Below are positions 27,463 to 35,740 of a stretch of DNA of 64,000 nucleotides, piece by piece. The DNA is from Selenomonas ruminantium subsp. ruminantium ATCC 12561 (GTDB lineage Bacteria; Bacillota; Negativicutes; Selenomonadales; Selenomonadaceae), in NCBI RefSeq assembly GCF_000424065.1, contig NZ_AUJE01000005.1, positions 1-64,000 on the forward strand. Reading direction: 5' to 3'. How positions within the stretch are numbered: position 1 is the stretch's first letter; every line of letters starts with the position of its first letter. A model generated the notes under the pieces. The model made no database searches, was not told where the DNA came from, and saw only the letters and a program-made list of their open reading frames with translations. The translations under genes and the position numbers were made by a program.

Positions 27463-27630
27463 TGGGAGATAACACAATATGGTATTTATACAAAAGACAG
27501 TGGTTGGATTGTCGTAGCCATGCCCGCGGGATTGGGGATGGCTGCGGCATTTTTTATTGACGGAAAAGCTGCGGTTAGGGTAAGATTACGCTATGAATAT
27601 CTGAGAAGGGAAGAGCGAAATATTTCATGA
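27462..27630 (+). pseudogene. small membrane-protein gene broken by a +1 frameshift
   Basis: ATG 27462 shares its A with the previous TAA (taATG), and a frame ending TGA 27628-27630 overlaps the tadA start (ATGA). These two ends are in different frames. The front reads MGDNT and the back reads YGIYTKDSGWIVVAMPAGLG, then MAAAFFIDGKAAVRVRLRYE to EERNIS, a credible one-helix membrane protein of about 56 residues. One extra base near 27474-27480 separates them. Read strictly, the ATG frame gives only 32 odd residues. It could be a true mutation, a sequencing error or a programmed shift. Confidence 0.45.
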
Positions 27631-28127
27631 CGAACGAACAAACTGTAAAAGATGATGCCTATTATATGCGGGAGGCACTAAAGGAAGCACAGGTTGCCTA
27701 TGATTTGGAAGAAGTGCCTATTGGTGCGGTGCTGGTGGATAACGCTACGGGCGAGATTGTCACGCGTGGGCACAATATGCGGGAAATCTGGCATGATGCC
27801 ACGGCGCATGCAGAACTTATCGCCATACAGCAGGCCTGCAAGGATTTAGGGCGCTGGCGCCTGTCGGGGCTGACGCTTTATGTTACGATTGAACCCTGCC
27901 CAATGTGTGCCGGGGCTATTGTGATGAGCCGCGTGGATCGGGTCGTCTATGGCAGTACCGACAACCGGGCAGGTGCCTGCGAGTCAGTCTTCAATATTCC
28001 CGGCAACGAGCATTTGAATCATCGCCCGGAAATTACTGCAGGTGTCCTGCAGGAAGAATGCTCCGGCATCATGAAGCGGTTTTTCAAGGAACGGCGGGAA
28101 AAGAAGCGGCAATCAAAGCAGTCCTGA
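27627..28127 (+). CDS. tadA: tRNA-specific adenosine deaminase
   Basis: Zinc deaminase converting A34 to inosine in the anticodon of tRNA-Arg(ACG). The 166-residue protein has the cytidine/deoxycytidylate deaminase motifs: HAELIAIQQ (zinc-binding His and catalytic Glu) and PCPMCAGAI (two zinc cysteines), followed by RVDRVVYGSTDNRAGA. The C-terminus is basic (FFKERREKKRQ) as in other TadA. AGAAGGGAAGAG upstream is the likely ribosome binding site, and the start overlaps the stop of the preceding small frame. Confidence 0.95.
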   Translation: MTNEQTVKDDAYYMREALKEAQVAYDLEEVPIGAVLVDNATGEIVTRGHNMREIWHDATAHAELIAIQQACKDLGRWRLSGLTLYVTIEPCPMCAGAIVMSRVDRVVYGSTDNRAGACESVFNIPGNEHLNHRPEITAGVLQEECSGIMKRFFKERREKKRQSKQS

Positions 28128-28145
28128 CGCATAAATTTATATACG

Positions 28146-28180
28146 AAAAAACGCAGGTTGATTCAGAACCTGCGTTTTTT
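28146..28180 (+). terminator. terminator of tadA
   Basis: AAAAAACGCAGGTT pairs perfectly with AACCTGCGTTTTTT around a 7-base loop. The following 220 bases up to nagB hold only AT-rich sequence; I see no gene there. Confidence 0.92.
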
Positions 28181-28404
28181 CGTATATAATCCTTTAACTG
28201 CAAAGCTTCCCCATTTTGTTTCTTAAAGGCATGTGTCATCACTTCCCCAAGTGACAAAAAATATTATACGATTGAATAATGCTTTACACAATACCACCAA
28301 AGTATAAAGTATAAAACAATCTACTCCTTTAGTAGTAGCTAAAATTTGTTAAGCGTGTTATGATAATGGTGAAAATAAGCAGATGAGCAGGGAGGGCGAG
28401 TTTT

Positions 28405-29166
28405 ATGCGCATAATCATTACGGACTCGTATGAAAAGATGGGAATGGAAGCTGCGAATATCGTAGCCGGACAGGTTTATCTGAAACCCAATAGCGTTTTG
28501 GGGCTGGCTACTGGCAGCACGCCTGTTTCCATGTATGAGCGATTGGTGGCCGTACATAAGAGTGTGGGGCTGGATTTTTCCGAAGTGACAACCTTTAACC
28601 TTGATGAATATATCGGCATGTGTCCGGACAATCCACAGAGCTACCATTATTTTATGCAGGAAAATTTCTTTCGTCATATCAATATCCGCCCGGAAAATGT
28701 CTTCCTGCCCAATGGTATGACTGAAGATATGGCGGCAGAGGGCCAGCGTTATGAAAAGCTGATTGAATCCAAAGGCGGTATTGATTTGCAGGTGCTGGGC
28801 ATTGGGCAGAATGCCCATATCGGCTTTAATGAGCCGGATGTAAAGTTTGCGGCAACCACACACAAGGTGGAATTAGATGAGGAAACCATTCAGGCCAATT
28901 CCCGTTTCTTTGCCAGTGCTGCGGAAGTGCCCCGCTATGCCATCAGCATGGGGATAAAGACCATTATGATGGCTGAACATGTTATTCTGCTGGCCAACGG
29001 GAAAAATAAGGCAGAAGCGGTATATAAAGCGGTTTGCGGCGATGTGACACCGGAGGCACCGGCATCCATCTTACAGTTGCACCGTGATGTGGCCGTTATC
29101 GTGGACAGGGAGGCGGCAGCGCTTTTGCCGTCTGTTATTCAGGGGATAAGTATAACGCATAAATGA
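28405..29166 (+). CDS. nagB: glucosamine-6-phosphate deaminase
   Basis: Converts glucosamine-6-phosphate to fructose-6-phosphate and ammonia, linking amino-sugar breakdown to glycolysis. The 253-residue protein carries LATGSTPVSMYE (phosphate loop), TFNLDEYIGM (catalytic Asp), and LGIGQNAHIGFNEP (active-site Asn, His and Glu; Ala replaces the more usual Gly). GGGAGGGCGAG precedes ATG. nanE follows after 15 bases, so the pair forms an amino-sugar/sialic-acid catabolic operon; nanA, nanK and nagA are not in view. Confidence 0.94.
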   Translation: MRIIITDSYEKMGMEAANIVAGQVYLKPNSVLGLATGSTPVSMYERLVAVHKSVGLDFSEVTTFNLDEYIGMCPDNPQSYHYFMQENFFRHINIRPENVFLPNGMTEDMAAEGQRYEKLIESKGGIDLQVLGIGQNAHIGFNEPDVKFAATTHKVELDEETIQANSRFFASAAEVPRYAISMGIKTIMMAEHVILLANGKNKAEAVYKAVCGDVTPEAPASILQLHRDVAVIVDREAAALLPSVIQGISITHK

Positions 29167-29181
29167 AAAGAGGATGTTTGT

Positions 29182-29859
29182 ATGAATTTTTTCTCCACTG
29201 TAAAAGGGAAACTCATTGTGTCCTGTCAGGCGCTGCCAGATGAGCCGCTGCACAGCTCGTTCATCATGGGACGTATGGCCCTGGCGGCCAAAGAAGGGGG
29301 CGCCAAGGCCATACGCGCACAGAGCAGTGTGGATATTCAGGAAATAAAAAAGGTGACGAACTTGCCCGTTATCGGGCTGGTCAAACGCAATTATGCGGAT
29401 TCCCCTATTTACATCACGCCCACTATAGCAGAAGTAGAGGAGCTGCTCAGTACCGAATGTGAAATGATTGCCCTGGATATGACTGACCGCCCACGTCCTG
29501 CCGGGGAAAAGATAGAGATGCTGCTCGCGCGCATTCACGAGGCAGGCCGGCTGGTACTGGCCGATATTTCCACCTATGAGGAAGGCCTGATGGCGGCAAA
29601 ACTGGGCGCTGATGCCATATCGACGACCCTTTCCGGCTATACGCCTTATTCGCCGCAGCTTACCGGGCCGGATGTGGACTTAGTCGCAAGACTCAGTAAA
29701 GAGCTCGCCATTCCCGTATTTGCGGAAGGGCGTATCAATGTGCCGGAGGATATCAGCCGGGTGATGGCAGCAGGTGCCTATGCGCCGATTGTGGGCTCGG
29801 CGATTACAAGGCCGCAGCTGATTACGGCCAAATTTGCGCAAAAACTGGGGAATAGCTAA
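29182..29859 (+). CDS. nanE: N-acetylmannosamine-6-phosphate 2-epimerase
   Basis: TIM-barrel enzyme converting ManNAc-6-phosphate to GlcNAc-6-phosphate in sialic acid use. The 225-residue product begins with KGKLIVSCQALPDEPLH and has GGAKAIRAQS, LPVIGLVKRNY, IALDMTDRPRP, LADISTYEEG and the phosphate-binding end FAEGRINVPED and APIVGSAITRP, all typical for NanE. AAGAGGATG lies upstream of the ATG. It shares the nagB transcript. Confidence 0.95.
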   Translation: MNFFSTVKGKLIVSCQALPDEPLHSSFIMGRMALAAKEGGAKAIRAQSSVDIQEIKKVTNLPVIGLVKRNYADSPIYITPTIAEVEELLSTECEMIALDMTDRPRPAGEKIEMLLARIHEAGRLVLADISTYEEGLMAAKLGADAISTTLSGYTPYSPQLTGPDVDLVARLSKELAIPVFAEGRINVPEDISRVMAAGAYAPIVGSAITRPQLITAKFAQKLGNS

Positions 29860-29909
29860 ATCCCCATACAGCGTTGGCGTAAAATATTGTTGGACATGAA
29901 GCAGGAAAC

Positions 29910-29955
29910 ACCCCTTCTTTCGTAGTATATATACAAAAAATACGAAAGGAGGGGT
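29910..29955 (+). promoter_or_regulatory. hairpin burying a ribosome binding site
   Basis: ACCCCTTCTTTCGTA (29910-29924) pairs with TACGAAAGGAGGGGT (29941-29955), one mismatch in 15, around an AT-rich 16-base loop. The right arm holds AAAGGAGGGG, the ribosome binding site of the gene starting at 29960. No T run follows, so it is not a normal terminator. Confidence 0.65.
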
Positions 29956-29959
29956 TATC

Positions 29960-30295
29960 ATGTTCAAGAGAATCTTTTTGGCTTTTGCTGTGGCCGCGGC
30001 ATTGCTCTTTACTGGTGCGGCGGATAGCACAGTAGAGGCCAGCCCGGTTTATGTAGGCACCTATAGTGATGGTACGGATGCTTATCTGCTTACCGAAAGT
30101 GTCCAAATCAAAAGCTACAGTCCCTACACCTTTGATTGCACCGTTGTATATTCCGGGGTTTATCTGTACTACTCCTTCTATCCGGTAAATGGCAGTCCCT
30201 ATTACCGGAATTCGGAAGGGTATGAAGCTTATGTTTTTGGCGGCAAATCGCCAGTAGCAGCCCAGATTTACCAATATGTGGTAAACCATTATTAA
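29960..30295 (+). CDS. secreted 111-residue protein of unknown function
   Basis: The N-terminus is a clear signal peptide (MFKRIFLAFAVAAALLFTGA, cleavage near VEASP). The mature part is small, tyrosine- and serine-rich (YLLTESVQIKSYSPYTFDC, YSGVYLYYSFYPVNGSPYY) and likely all-beta, ending QIYQYVVNHY. Similar small exported proteins are common in Selenomonas-like genomes but I know no function. Its ribosome binding site is locked in a 15-bp hairpin, suggesting translation control or insulation from upstream nagB-nanE transcripts. Confidence 0.75.
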   Translation: MFKRIFLAFAVAAALLFTGAADSTVEASPVYVGTYSDGTDAYLLTESVQIKSYSPYTFDCTVVYSGVYLYYSFYPVNGSPYYRNSEGYEAYVFGGKSPVAAQIYQYVVNHY

Positions 30296-30304
30296 GCAAA
30301 AAAG

Positions 30305-30335
30305 CAAAGGCGGCTCTCATTGCGGGAGCCGCCTT
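30305..30335 (+). terminator. bidirectional terminator
   Basis: AAAGGCGGCTC and GAGCCGCCTTT pair around a short loop between two convergent genes; A and T runs flank both sides. Confidence 0.8.
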
Positions 30336-30357
30336 TGTGAATGCTGTTACTTATGGT

Positions 30358-31221
30358 TTAATGCCAGGCTGCGGCTTGCGCCATAGCCTTCATGGTTTCA
30401 ATGGCGCGGTAACGGCTGGAATAATGTTCGGTCATAATGACAAGAATCATCGTCCGATTGTCCACATAGATAATGCCGCCATCGTCATAGAGTCCGCCTA
30501 ATTCCCCGGTCTTATGGGCGATAACTGCACCGGGCAGGGCGGCGGGAAAACATTCCTTATCAGTCTGTCCTTTGAGATAGGAAAGCATGATTTCGTCCTG
30601 TTCAAACCCTACGCAGTCATGCTGATAGAGTTTGAGGAAGAAGCTGCCCAAATCCTGTACGGAGGTGTAGTTGTCCAACCCCGCATTTACGGCGGCAAAA
30701 TCCATCATTTTGCGGGCTAGTTTCGTATCATAATAGCCATTACGCTGTATATAGGCATTGATATCGTCCATGCCCAAGAGGTCAATCACTAGATTGGTAG
30801 CCGTATTATCGCTTTCGGTAATCATCAGGCGCAATACCGTGTCCAGGGATAATACCGAACCATTGGCATAGCCGCACAGGATACCCGCTCCGCCTACTTT
30901 GTCACTGGCGTGGAGAGTAATGGTGCTGTCGAGGGATAACTTGCCGTCACGGACTTTTTCCATAGCATCGGCGAGCAAAAATACCTTAATCATGCTGGCC
31001 GAGCGCATCGGCTCGGATTGATAGAGGTAGGGCGTAGAATTTTCCTCAGGAAAAGCCGCATACACGGAATAACGGGTGCTGTCCGCGTTGGATAGCGCCT
31101 CAATACGCTGGGCTAAAACGTCATTATCTGCCGCCAGGCACCTTGCCGTTGTAAAAAAAGTCATAACCAGGCCGGTTAAAAGGAAAAGTGCCCCCGTTAG
31201 CCAAAGTTTTCGTTTGTCCAT
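30358..31221 (-). CDS. exported serine hydrolase of the class A beta-lactamase fold
   Basis: A 287-residue exported protein with an N-terminal signal or anchor (LWLTGALFLLTGLVMTFFTTA). The three penicillin-recognising motifs are intact: SMIK (SxxK), SDN in ITESDNTATN, and KTG in AHKTGELG. In the omega-loop region (KLARKMMDFAAVNAGLDNYTS) I find no glutamate matching class A Glu166, so efficient beta-lactam hydrolysis is doubtful; a peptidoglycan-related hydrolase or binding role is as likely. ATG 31221 follows GAGGTG by 6 bases; a GTG 9 bases earlier lies inside that site. It is transcribed alone on the minus strand. Confidence 0.8.
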   Translation of the reverse strand: MDKRKLWLTGALFLLTGLVMTFFTTARCLAADNDVLAQRIEALSNADSTRYSVYAAFPEENSTPYLYQSEPMRSASMIKVFLLADAMEKVRDGKLSLDSTITLHASDKVGGAGILCGYANGSVLSLDTVLRLMITESDNTATNLVIDLLGMDDINAYIQRNGYYDTKLARKMMDFAAVNAGLDNYTSVQDLGSFFLKLYQHDCVGFEQDEIMLSYLKGQTDKECFPAALPGAVIAHKTGELGGLYDDGGIIYVDNRTMILVIMTEHYSSRYRAIETMKAMAQAAAWH

Positions 31222-31318
31222 TTGTTTCACCTCGGATAAATCTGTCTAAAACGCTTATCGGCATAGGATAACAATATGGACTACTTCGCCAAAAAAGGGG
31301 CACTTTCCTGTATGTTTA

Positions 31319-32023
31319 TTAAATATCCCAGTGTAGCATATCCGGATTCGGCGTAGCCTTATCGACTTCGGTGAGAATCCAGGAAGCATTATCATGGTCA
31401 GCGGCAAAGGCTTTTTCGAGGCCTGCCTGATAATTTTCGGGAATCTCCATAGCGTGAATGGCCATGTGCATATAGTCCTTGGCCACAAGCGTTACACCGC
31501 GGGCGGCGGCCAACTGGGCCTTGAAACGGTAGCCGTAGTAAAGATAGCTGTTGTGCTCGATGGGAATGTCCTTGTAGGCTTCGATACGTTCATCGACTTC
31601 CTTTTCGGCATCGGCAGTGAGGTTCATCTTGTGCAGCAGATTCCAGCGGTCAGCCCAGAGTTCGCCGCGCAGGATATACTTGTAGAGAAAATCAGTGCCT
31701 TCGGCAGCTTCAATCGCCGTATTGATATGGGAGAGCGCTTCGTCAAACTTCCCCTGTTCTTTTTCGAGTGCGCTTAATTTCTGCAGGGCAAAGGCGTATT
31801 CTTCGACTTCTTCGCTGATTTCTTCATTATAATCGGCTTCGACCACGCTGTGGAAAAGTTCGTTGGCCTCGTCCTTTTTGTCGATTTCGTCCATGGCGAG
31901 GAAGTGGGCAAGTCTGGCCCGCGCCCGCCAGCTGTCCATGCCGCCGGCAAAGAGATTTTCGGGCGGATTGGCTTTGGAGTCCATTACGAGATGTACTAGT
32001 TTATGAAATTCATTTTGAGTCAT
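31319..32023 (-). CDS. TPR-like repeat protein
   Basis: A 234-residue cytoplasmic protein, acidic and almost wholly helical. Segments such as RARARLAHFLAMDEIDKKDEA, YAFALQKLSALEKEQGKFDE and LSHINTAIEAAEG have tetratricopeptide spacing, so it probably binds a protein partner. The start has an excellent AGGAGGTTCCC. It could be conserved in relatives, but I cannot assign a pathway. About 650 bases without a protein gene follow upstream before clpB. Confidence 0.65.
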   Translation of the reverse strand: MTQNEFHKLVHLVMDSKANPPENLFAGGMDSWRARARLAHFLAMDEIDKKDEANELFHSVVEADYNEEISEEVEEYAFALQKLSALEKEQGKFDEALSHINTAIEAAEGTDFLYKYILRGELWADRWNLLHKMNLTADAEKEVDERIEAYKDIPIEHNSYLYYGYRFKAQLAAARGVTLVAKDYMHMAIHAMEIPENYQAGLEKAFAADHDNASWILTEVDKATPNPDMLHWDI

Positions 32024-32157
32024 GGGAACCTCCTATAATAAAGGGCTTTAAGATTAATGTTTGCTGATTTGTCTATTATACAGTATGATGAGGTTGATGC
32101 CAACTTATTTTGGCTTTGAATTGTTTCCAGTTGTTAGGTGAAAGTTTGTTATATCTC

Positions 32158-32186
32158 TTGAAGTAATTTTTGGGCTATGCTATACT
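32158..32186 (+). promoter_or_regulatory. promoter of the structured non-coding element
   Basis: TTGAAG (32158-32163), 17 bases, TATACT (32181-32186). The -10 lies inside the left ATGCTATACT terminal repeat of the element. Confidence 0.6.
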
Positions 32187-32486
32187 CTAAGTGAGCAAAC
32201 GTATGGACACCGAACCTTACAAAGTCGGTATACAAAAGGGAACCCCACGAGAGAGAAGGGCATTTCTCAATCGTGGGGTTCTTGCATGATTATCGACTCA
32301 TGCAAGGTCGAGCCTATGTCACCCGAAGATTAACGTGATAAGCGCGTCTAGGCATTTTATCAGGTAATGAGCGGTTACACTGACCATGACGGCTACCACG
32401 AATTTACGTATGGATATTCACCTTACACCCCCTTCCCGTTACGGGACTTCCAAACGGAGGTTTGGGCAACGTGTCTAGTATAGCAT
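32177..32486 (+). ncRNA. 310-bp structured non-coding element with inverted ends
   Basis: The segment is bounded by a 10-bp inverted repeat, ATGCTATACT (32177-32186) and its complement (32477-32486), and both copies can serve as -10 boxes pointing inward. Inside are strong hairpins: GAACCCCACGA with TCGTGGGGTTC (32240-32281 area), TTGCATGA with TCATGCAA (32282-32305), and a closing pair GGACAC/GTGTCT (32205 and 32471). No long ORF exists on either strand. Hallmarks of RNase P RNA, tmRNA, SRP RNA, 6S RNA and common riboswitches are missing. It may be an unrecognised RNA, or a non-autonomous IS200/IS605-like element, since on the minus strand the CCCCACG hairpin followed by CCTTTT resembles such ends. 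Confidence 0.5.
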
Positions 32487-32499
32487 AACTAAAATAACC

Positions 32500-32539
32500 A
32501 ACAAAAGACCTTGAAAAGTAATCTTTGGGGTCTTTTGTT
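32500..32539 (+). terminator. terminator downstream of the non-coding element
   Basis: AACAAAAGACC pairs with GGTCTTTTGTT; the stem is AT-flanked on both sides and could stop transcription either way. Confidence 0.75.
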
Positions 32540-32570
32540 ATTTATTATTATGAGGAGAGTAAAACTAGAA

Positions 32571-32625
32571 ATAAAGTCAAAAAGTCAGAAATAGTATTTG
32601 ACTTTTTGACTTTATCCTGTATAAT
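32571..32625 (+). promoter_or_regulatory. clpB promoter with a perfect 17-bp palindrome
   Basis: ATAAAGTCAAAAAGTCA (32571-32587) is exactly repeated in inverse at 32599-32615, 11 bases apart. The right arm contains the -35 TTGACT (32598-32603), with TATAAT at 32620-32625 after 16 bases. Each arm holds AGTCAAA-like words, reminiscent of CtsR sites, but their 8-base period differs from the CtsR heptad period of 10, and no CIRCE (HrcA) element is present. Confidence 0.75.
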
Positions 32626-32675
32626 AAGGGTAAAGATGATGTTGGTAATAACCGCGACTTTACGGAGGAAATATT

Positions 32676-35249
32676 ATGGGACAGGAAAAATACACCGCAA
32701 AAACCATGGCGGCTTTGCAGGCTGCCCAACAGATGGCGGCGATGCGCTACCATCAGGAAATCACTTCCCTGCATGTGCTGCTGGCACTGGCCAAGGAGCC
32801 GGAAGGACTCCTGACGGATATTTTTAATGAATGCAAGACGGACTTGCCGATGCTCAAAGCCCGTCTGGAACAGGAACTGGGCAAGATTCCGAGCGTCCGG
32901 GGGACCGACCGCCTTTCCATGGGCATGGATATGGTGCGCGTACTGGCACGGGCCGAGGAATTTGCCAAATCCATGAAGGACGATTACCTTTCCACGGAAC
33001 ATCTGCTCTTAGGTCTGGCCGAAGACGGCAGTAGCGATGTGCAGTCCATCTGCAAGGAGTTCAAGCTGACCAAGAGCAATATTCAGGGCGCCATCAAAAA
33101 GTACCGCAAACAGAATGTCACGAGCGAGAATCCCGAAGAAGGCTATAAGTCGCTGGAAAAATTCGGCCGTGATTTGACGGCAGCCGCACGTCAGGGCAAG
33201 CTTGACCCGGTAATTGGTCGTGACGAGGAAATCCGCCGCACGATTGAAATTCTCTCCCGCCGTACGAAGAACAACCCGGTGCTGATTGGTGAGCCGGGCG
33301 TAGGTAAGACGGCGATTGTCGAAGGCCTTGCCCGCCGTATTGTGGCCGGTGATGTGCCGGAATCGCTGAAAAACAAGACGCTCTATTCGCTCGATATGGG
33401 TTCTTTGATTGCCGGTGCGAAATTCCGCGGCGAATTCGAGGAACGTTTGAAGGCGGTACTCAATGAAATCGTCAAATCCGATGGGCAGATTCTGCTCTTT
33501 ATCGACGAAGTACATACGGTTGTCGGTGCCGGTGCCGCCGAAGGCGCTATGGACGCGGGCAACCTCTTGAAGCCAATGATGGCCCGTGGGGAACTGCGCT
33601 GCATCGGTGCGACAACTCTCAACGAATACCGCAAGTATATCGAAAAGGATACGGCTTTGGAGCGCCGCTTCCAGCCGGTAATGGTCGGCCAGCCCAGTGT
33701 GGAAGATACGATTTCCATTCTGCGTGGCCTCAAAGAACGCTATGAAGTACATCATGGTGTGCGCATCCGCGATGCGGCGCTGGTTTCGGCAGCGGTGCTC
33801 TCTGATCGCTATATTTCCGACCGCTTCCTGCCGGATAAGGCCATTGACCTTGTCGATGAAGCAGCCGCCAAGCTGCGTACGGAAATTGAATCCATGCCGG
33901 CACCGATTGACGAAATCCGCCGCAAAATCATGCAGCTTGAAATCGAAGAACAGGCATTGAAAAAGGAAACGGACGCGGCATCACAGGAAAAACTCGCCGA
34001 AATCACGGCGGAAAAAGCCGATTTGCAGGCGCAGGAAAACACGCTCAAAGGCAAATGGGACAGCGAGAAGCAGGCCATTTTGCGCGTGCGCGCCATTAAA
34101 AAGGAAATCGACGAGGTCAACAGTCAGATGGAAAGCGCTGAACGCGCCTATGACCTCAACCGCCTGTCGGAACTCAAATATGGCAAACTTCCGCAGCTGC
34201 AGCAGCAGTTAAAAGAGGAAGAAGAAAAGATTGCCGCCCGCGCCCAGGGCGAAACCCTGCTCAAAGAAGAAGTGGGCGAGGAAGATATCGCCAAGGTCAT
34301 CAGCCGCTGGACGGGTATTCCGGTCAGCAAGATGCTCACGGGTGAACGGGAAAAGCTCATTCATCTCGAAGATGTGCTTCATGAGCGGGTGGTCGGACAG
34401 GATGAAGCGGTCAAGGCCGTCAGCGAAGCTATCCTGCGTGCCCGCGCGGGCATCAAAGACCCCAACCGTCCGATTGGTTCCTTTATCTTCCTTGGCCCGA
34501 CGGGCGTAGGCAAGACAGAACTGGCTAAGACCTTGGCCGAAGCGCTCTTTGATGATGAGCGCAGCATGATTCGCATTGATATGAGCGAATACATGGAAAA
34601 ACACAGCGTGGCCCGTCTTATCGGTGCGCCTCCGGGATATGTGGGCTATGATGAAGGCGGCCAGCTCACTGAGGCAGTGCGCCGCCGTCCATATAGCGTT
34701 ATCCTGCTCGATGAAATCGAAAAGGCACACCGTGACGTATTCAATGTGCTGCTGCAGATTCTCGATGATGGCCGCCTGACCGATGGCAAGGGCCGTGTGG
34801 TGAACTTCAAGAATACGGTCATCATTATGACCAGCAACTTGGGTTCTCATGAAATCCTTAACAAGGATTATGAAGAAGCGCAGACGGCAGTCAAGGATAT
34901 CCTCAAGGATTATTTCCGTCCGGAATTCCTGAACCGTGTCGATGATATCATCGTGTTCAAGGCACTGGCCAAGGAACAGGTGAAGAATATCGCCGGTATT
35001 CTGCTGAAGGCTCTGGGTGAACGGCTGGAACGCCAGGTCAAAATCACCCTGGGCTGGAATGAAGATGCCCTTACGGCACTGGCTGACCAGGGCTTTGACC
35101 CCAACTTTGGGGCAAGACCTTTGCGCCGCCTGTTGGTGCATACGGTGGAAACGGCGCTGTCCAAAGCCATTATCCGCGGGGAGGTGCAGGAAGGCGATAC
35201 CGTGAACATTGGGTTTGCTGATGGGGAGTTTACGTTTCAAACTGCATAA
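32676..35249 (+). CDS. clpB: ATP-dependent disaggregase ClpB
   Basis: Hexameric AAA+ chaperone that pulls proteins out of aggregates with DnaK. The 857-residue protein has the double Clp N-domain (about 1-145), the first AAA module with Walker A GEPGVGKT and LLFIDEVH, a coiled middle domain (about 400-520, rich in Glu/Lys/Gln) and the second AAA module with GPTGVGKT and LLDEIEKAH, then a short C-domain. The long middle domain separates ClpB from ClpC. ACGGAGGAAA precedes ATG. The promoter region holds a perfect palindrome likely to mediate stress control. dnaK and grpE are not nearby. Confidence 0.96.
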   Translation: MGQEKYTAKTMAALQAAQQMAAMRYHQEITSLHVLLALAKEPEGLLTDIFNECKTDLPMLKARLEQELGKIPSVRGTDRLSMGMDMVRVLARAEEFAKSMKDDYLSTEHLLLGLAEDGSSDVQSICKEFKLTKSNIQGAIKKYRKQNVTSENPEEGYKSLEKFGRDLTAAARQGKLDPVIGRDEEIRRTIEILSRRTKNNPVLIGEPGVGKTAIVEGLARRIVAGDVPESLKNKTLYSLDMGSLIAGAKFRGEFEERLKAVLNEIVKSDGQILLFIDEVHTVVGAGAAEGAMDAGNLLKPMMARGELRCIGATTLNEYRKYIEKDTALERRFQPVMVGQPSVEDTISILRGLKERYEVHHGVRIRDAALVSAAVLSDRYISDRFLPDKAIDLVDEAAAKLRTEIESMPAPIDEIRRKIMQLEIEEQALKKETDAASQEKLAEITAEKADLQAQENTLKGKWDSEKQAILRVRAIKKEIDEVNSQMESAERAYDLNRLSELKYGKLPQLQQQLKEEEEKIAARAQGETLLKEEVGEEDIAKVISRWTGIPVSKMLTGEREKLIHLEDVLHERVVGQDEAVKAVSEAILRARAGIKDPNRPIGSFIFLGPTGVGKTELAKTLAEALFDDERSMIRIDMSEYMEKHSVARLIGAPPGYVGYDEGGQLTEAVRRRPYSVILLDEIEKAHRDVFNVLLQILDDGRLTDGKGRVVNFKNTVIIMTSNLGSHEILNKDYEEAQTAVKDILKDYFRPEFLNRVDDIIVFKALAKEQVKNIAGILLKALGERLERQVKITLGWNEDALTALADQGFDPNFGARPLRRLLVHTVETALSKAIIRGEVQEGDTVNIGFADGEFTFQTA

Positions 35250-35261
35250 GTAAAATTAGGC

Positions 35262-35590
35262 TTACATCGTAGTGATAAGACGCGCGGTGACCGGTAATAC
35301 CTTTCCTTCGCCATAGACAGGCTTGTCAAAAGCTGCGGAAAGGCATCACCAGTCACCGCGCTTAGTGTGTACATTACAATGAGGTAATAAGACGCCCGGT
35401 GGCTGACCATACTTTTCCTCTGCTTAGGCAGGCTTGCCAAACGCGGCGGAAAAGCATGGTCAGCCACCGGGCTTTATGCGTACATTACAATGAAGTGATA
35501 AGGCGCCAGCGGGAGCCGATAATATTTTCCTTCGCCATAGACAAGCTTGTCAAAAGCTGCAGAAAACATCACCGGCTCCCGCTGGCTTAG
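35262..35590 (+). repeat. three tandem palindromic repeat units after clpB
   Basis: Each unit of about 110 bases begins near TTACAT, continues into an outer stem and a conserved core TTTTCC-TTCGCCATAGACA-RGCTTGTCAAAAGCTG-CGGAAAA. The outer stems differ (GCGCGGTGAC at 35282, CCCGGTGGCTGACCAT at 35395, CCAGCGGGAGCC at 35506) yet each is matched by its complement on the far side (35352, 35456, 35574). Covariation of this kind points to a selected hairpin. Other members lie at 43.0, 43.7 and 59.1-59.8 kb. Confidence 0.9.
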
Positions 35591-35740
35591 TGGCTGCATT
35601 TTATTTTCTGCTTTTTTGACCGATAGTATAATTGAACCGAAAAACATGATTTATGCGGCAGGGATTTGTTACGTGGGAGGCGAATGAATATAATGAATAT
35701 ATTGGAGACGTATTTGCTGACGCAGAGGGAGTGAGAAGAG

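Noticed and set aside
30358..31221. Acquired antibiotic-resistance beta-lactamase
   Set aside because: Omega-loop glutamate not found, no mobile element beside it, and composition like the neighbours.
32177..32486. RNase P RNA, tmRNA, 6S RNA or SRP RNA
   Set aside because: No GAGGAAAGTCC or ACAGAA signatures, no tRNA-like ends or tag frame, no SRP loop sequence, and the structure is multi-branched rather than one long bubble.
32571..32615. Standard CtsR or HrcA (CIRCE) operator at clpB
   Set aside because: The GTCAAA words have an 8-base period and there is no TTAGCACTC half-site, so I report it only as an unidentified palindrome.
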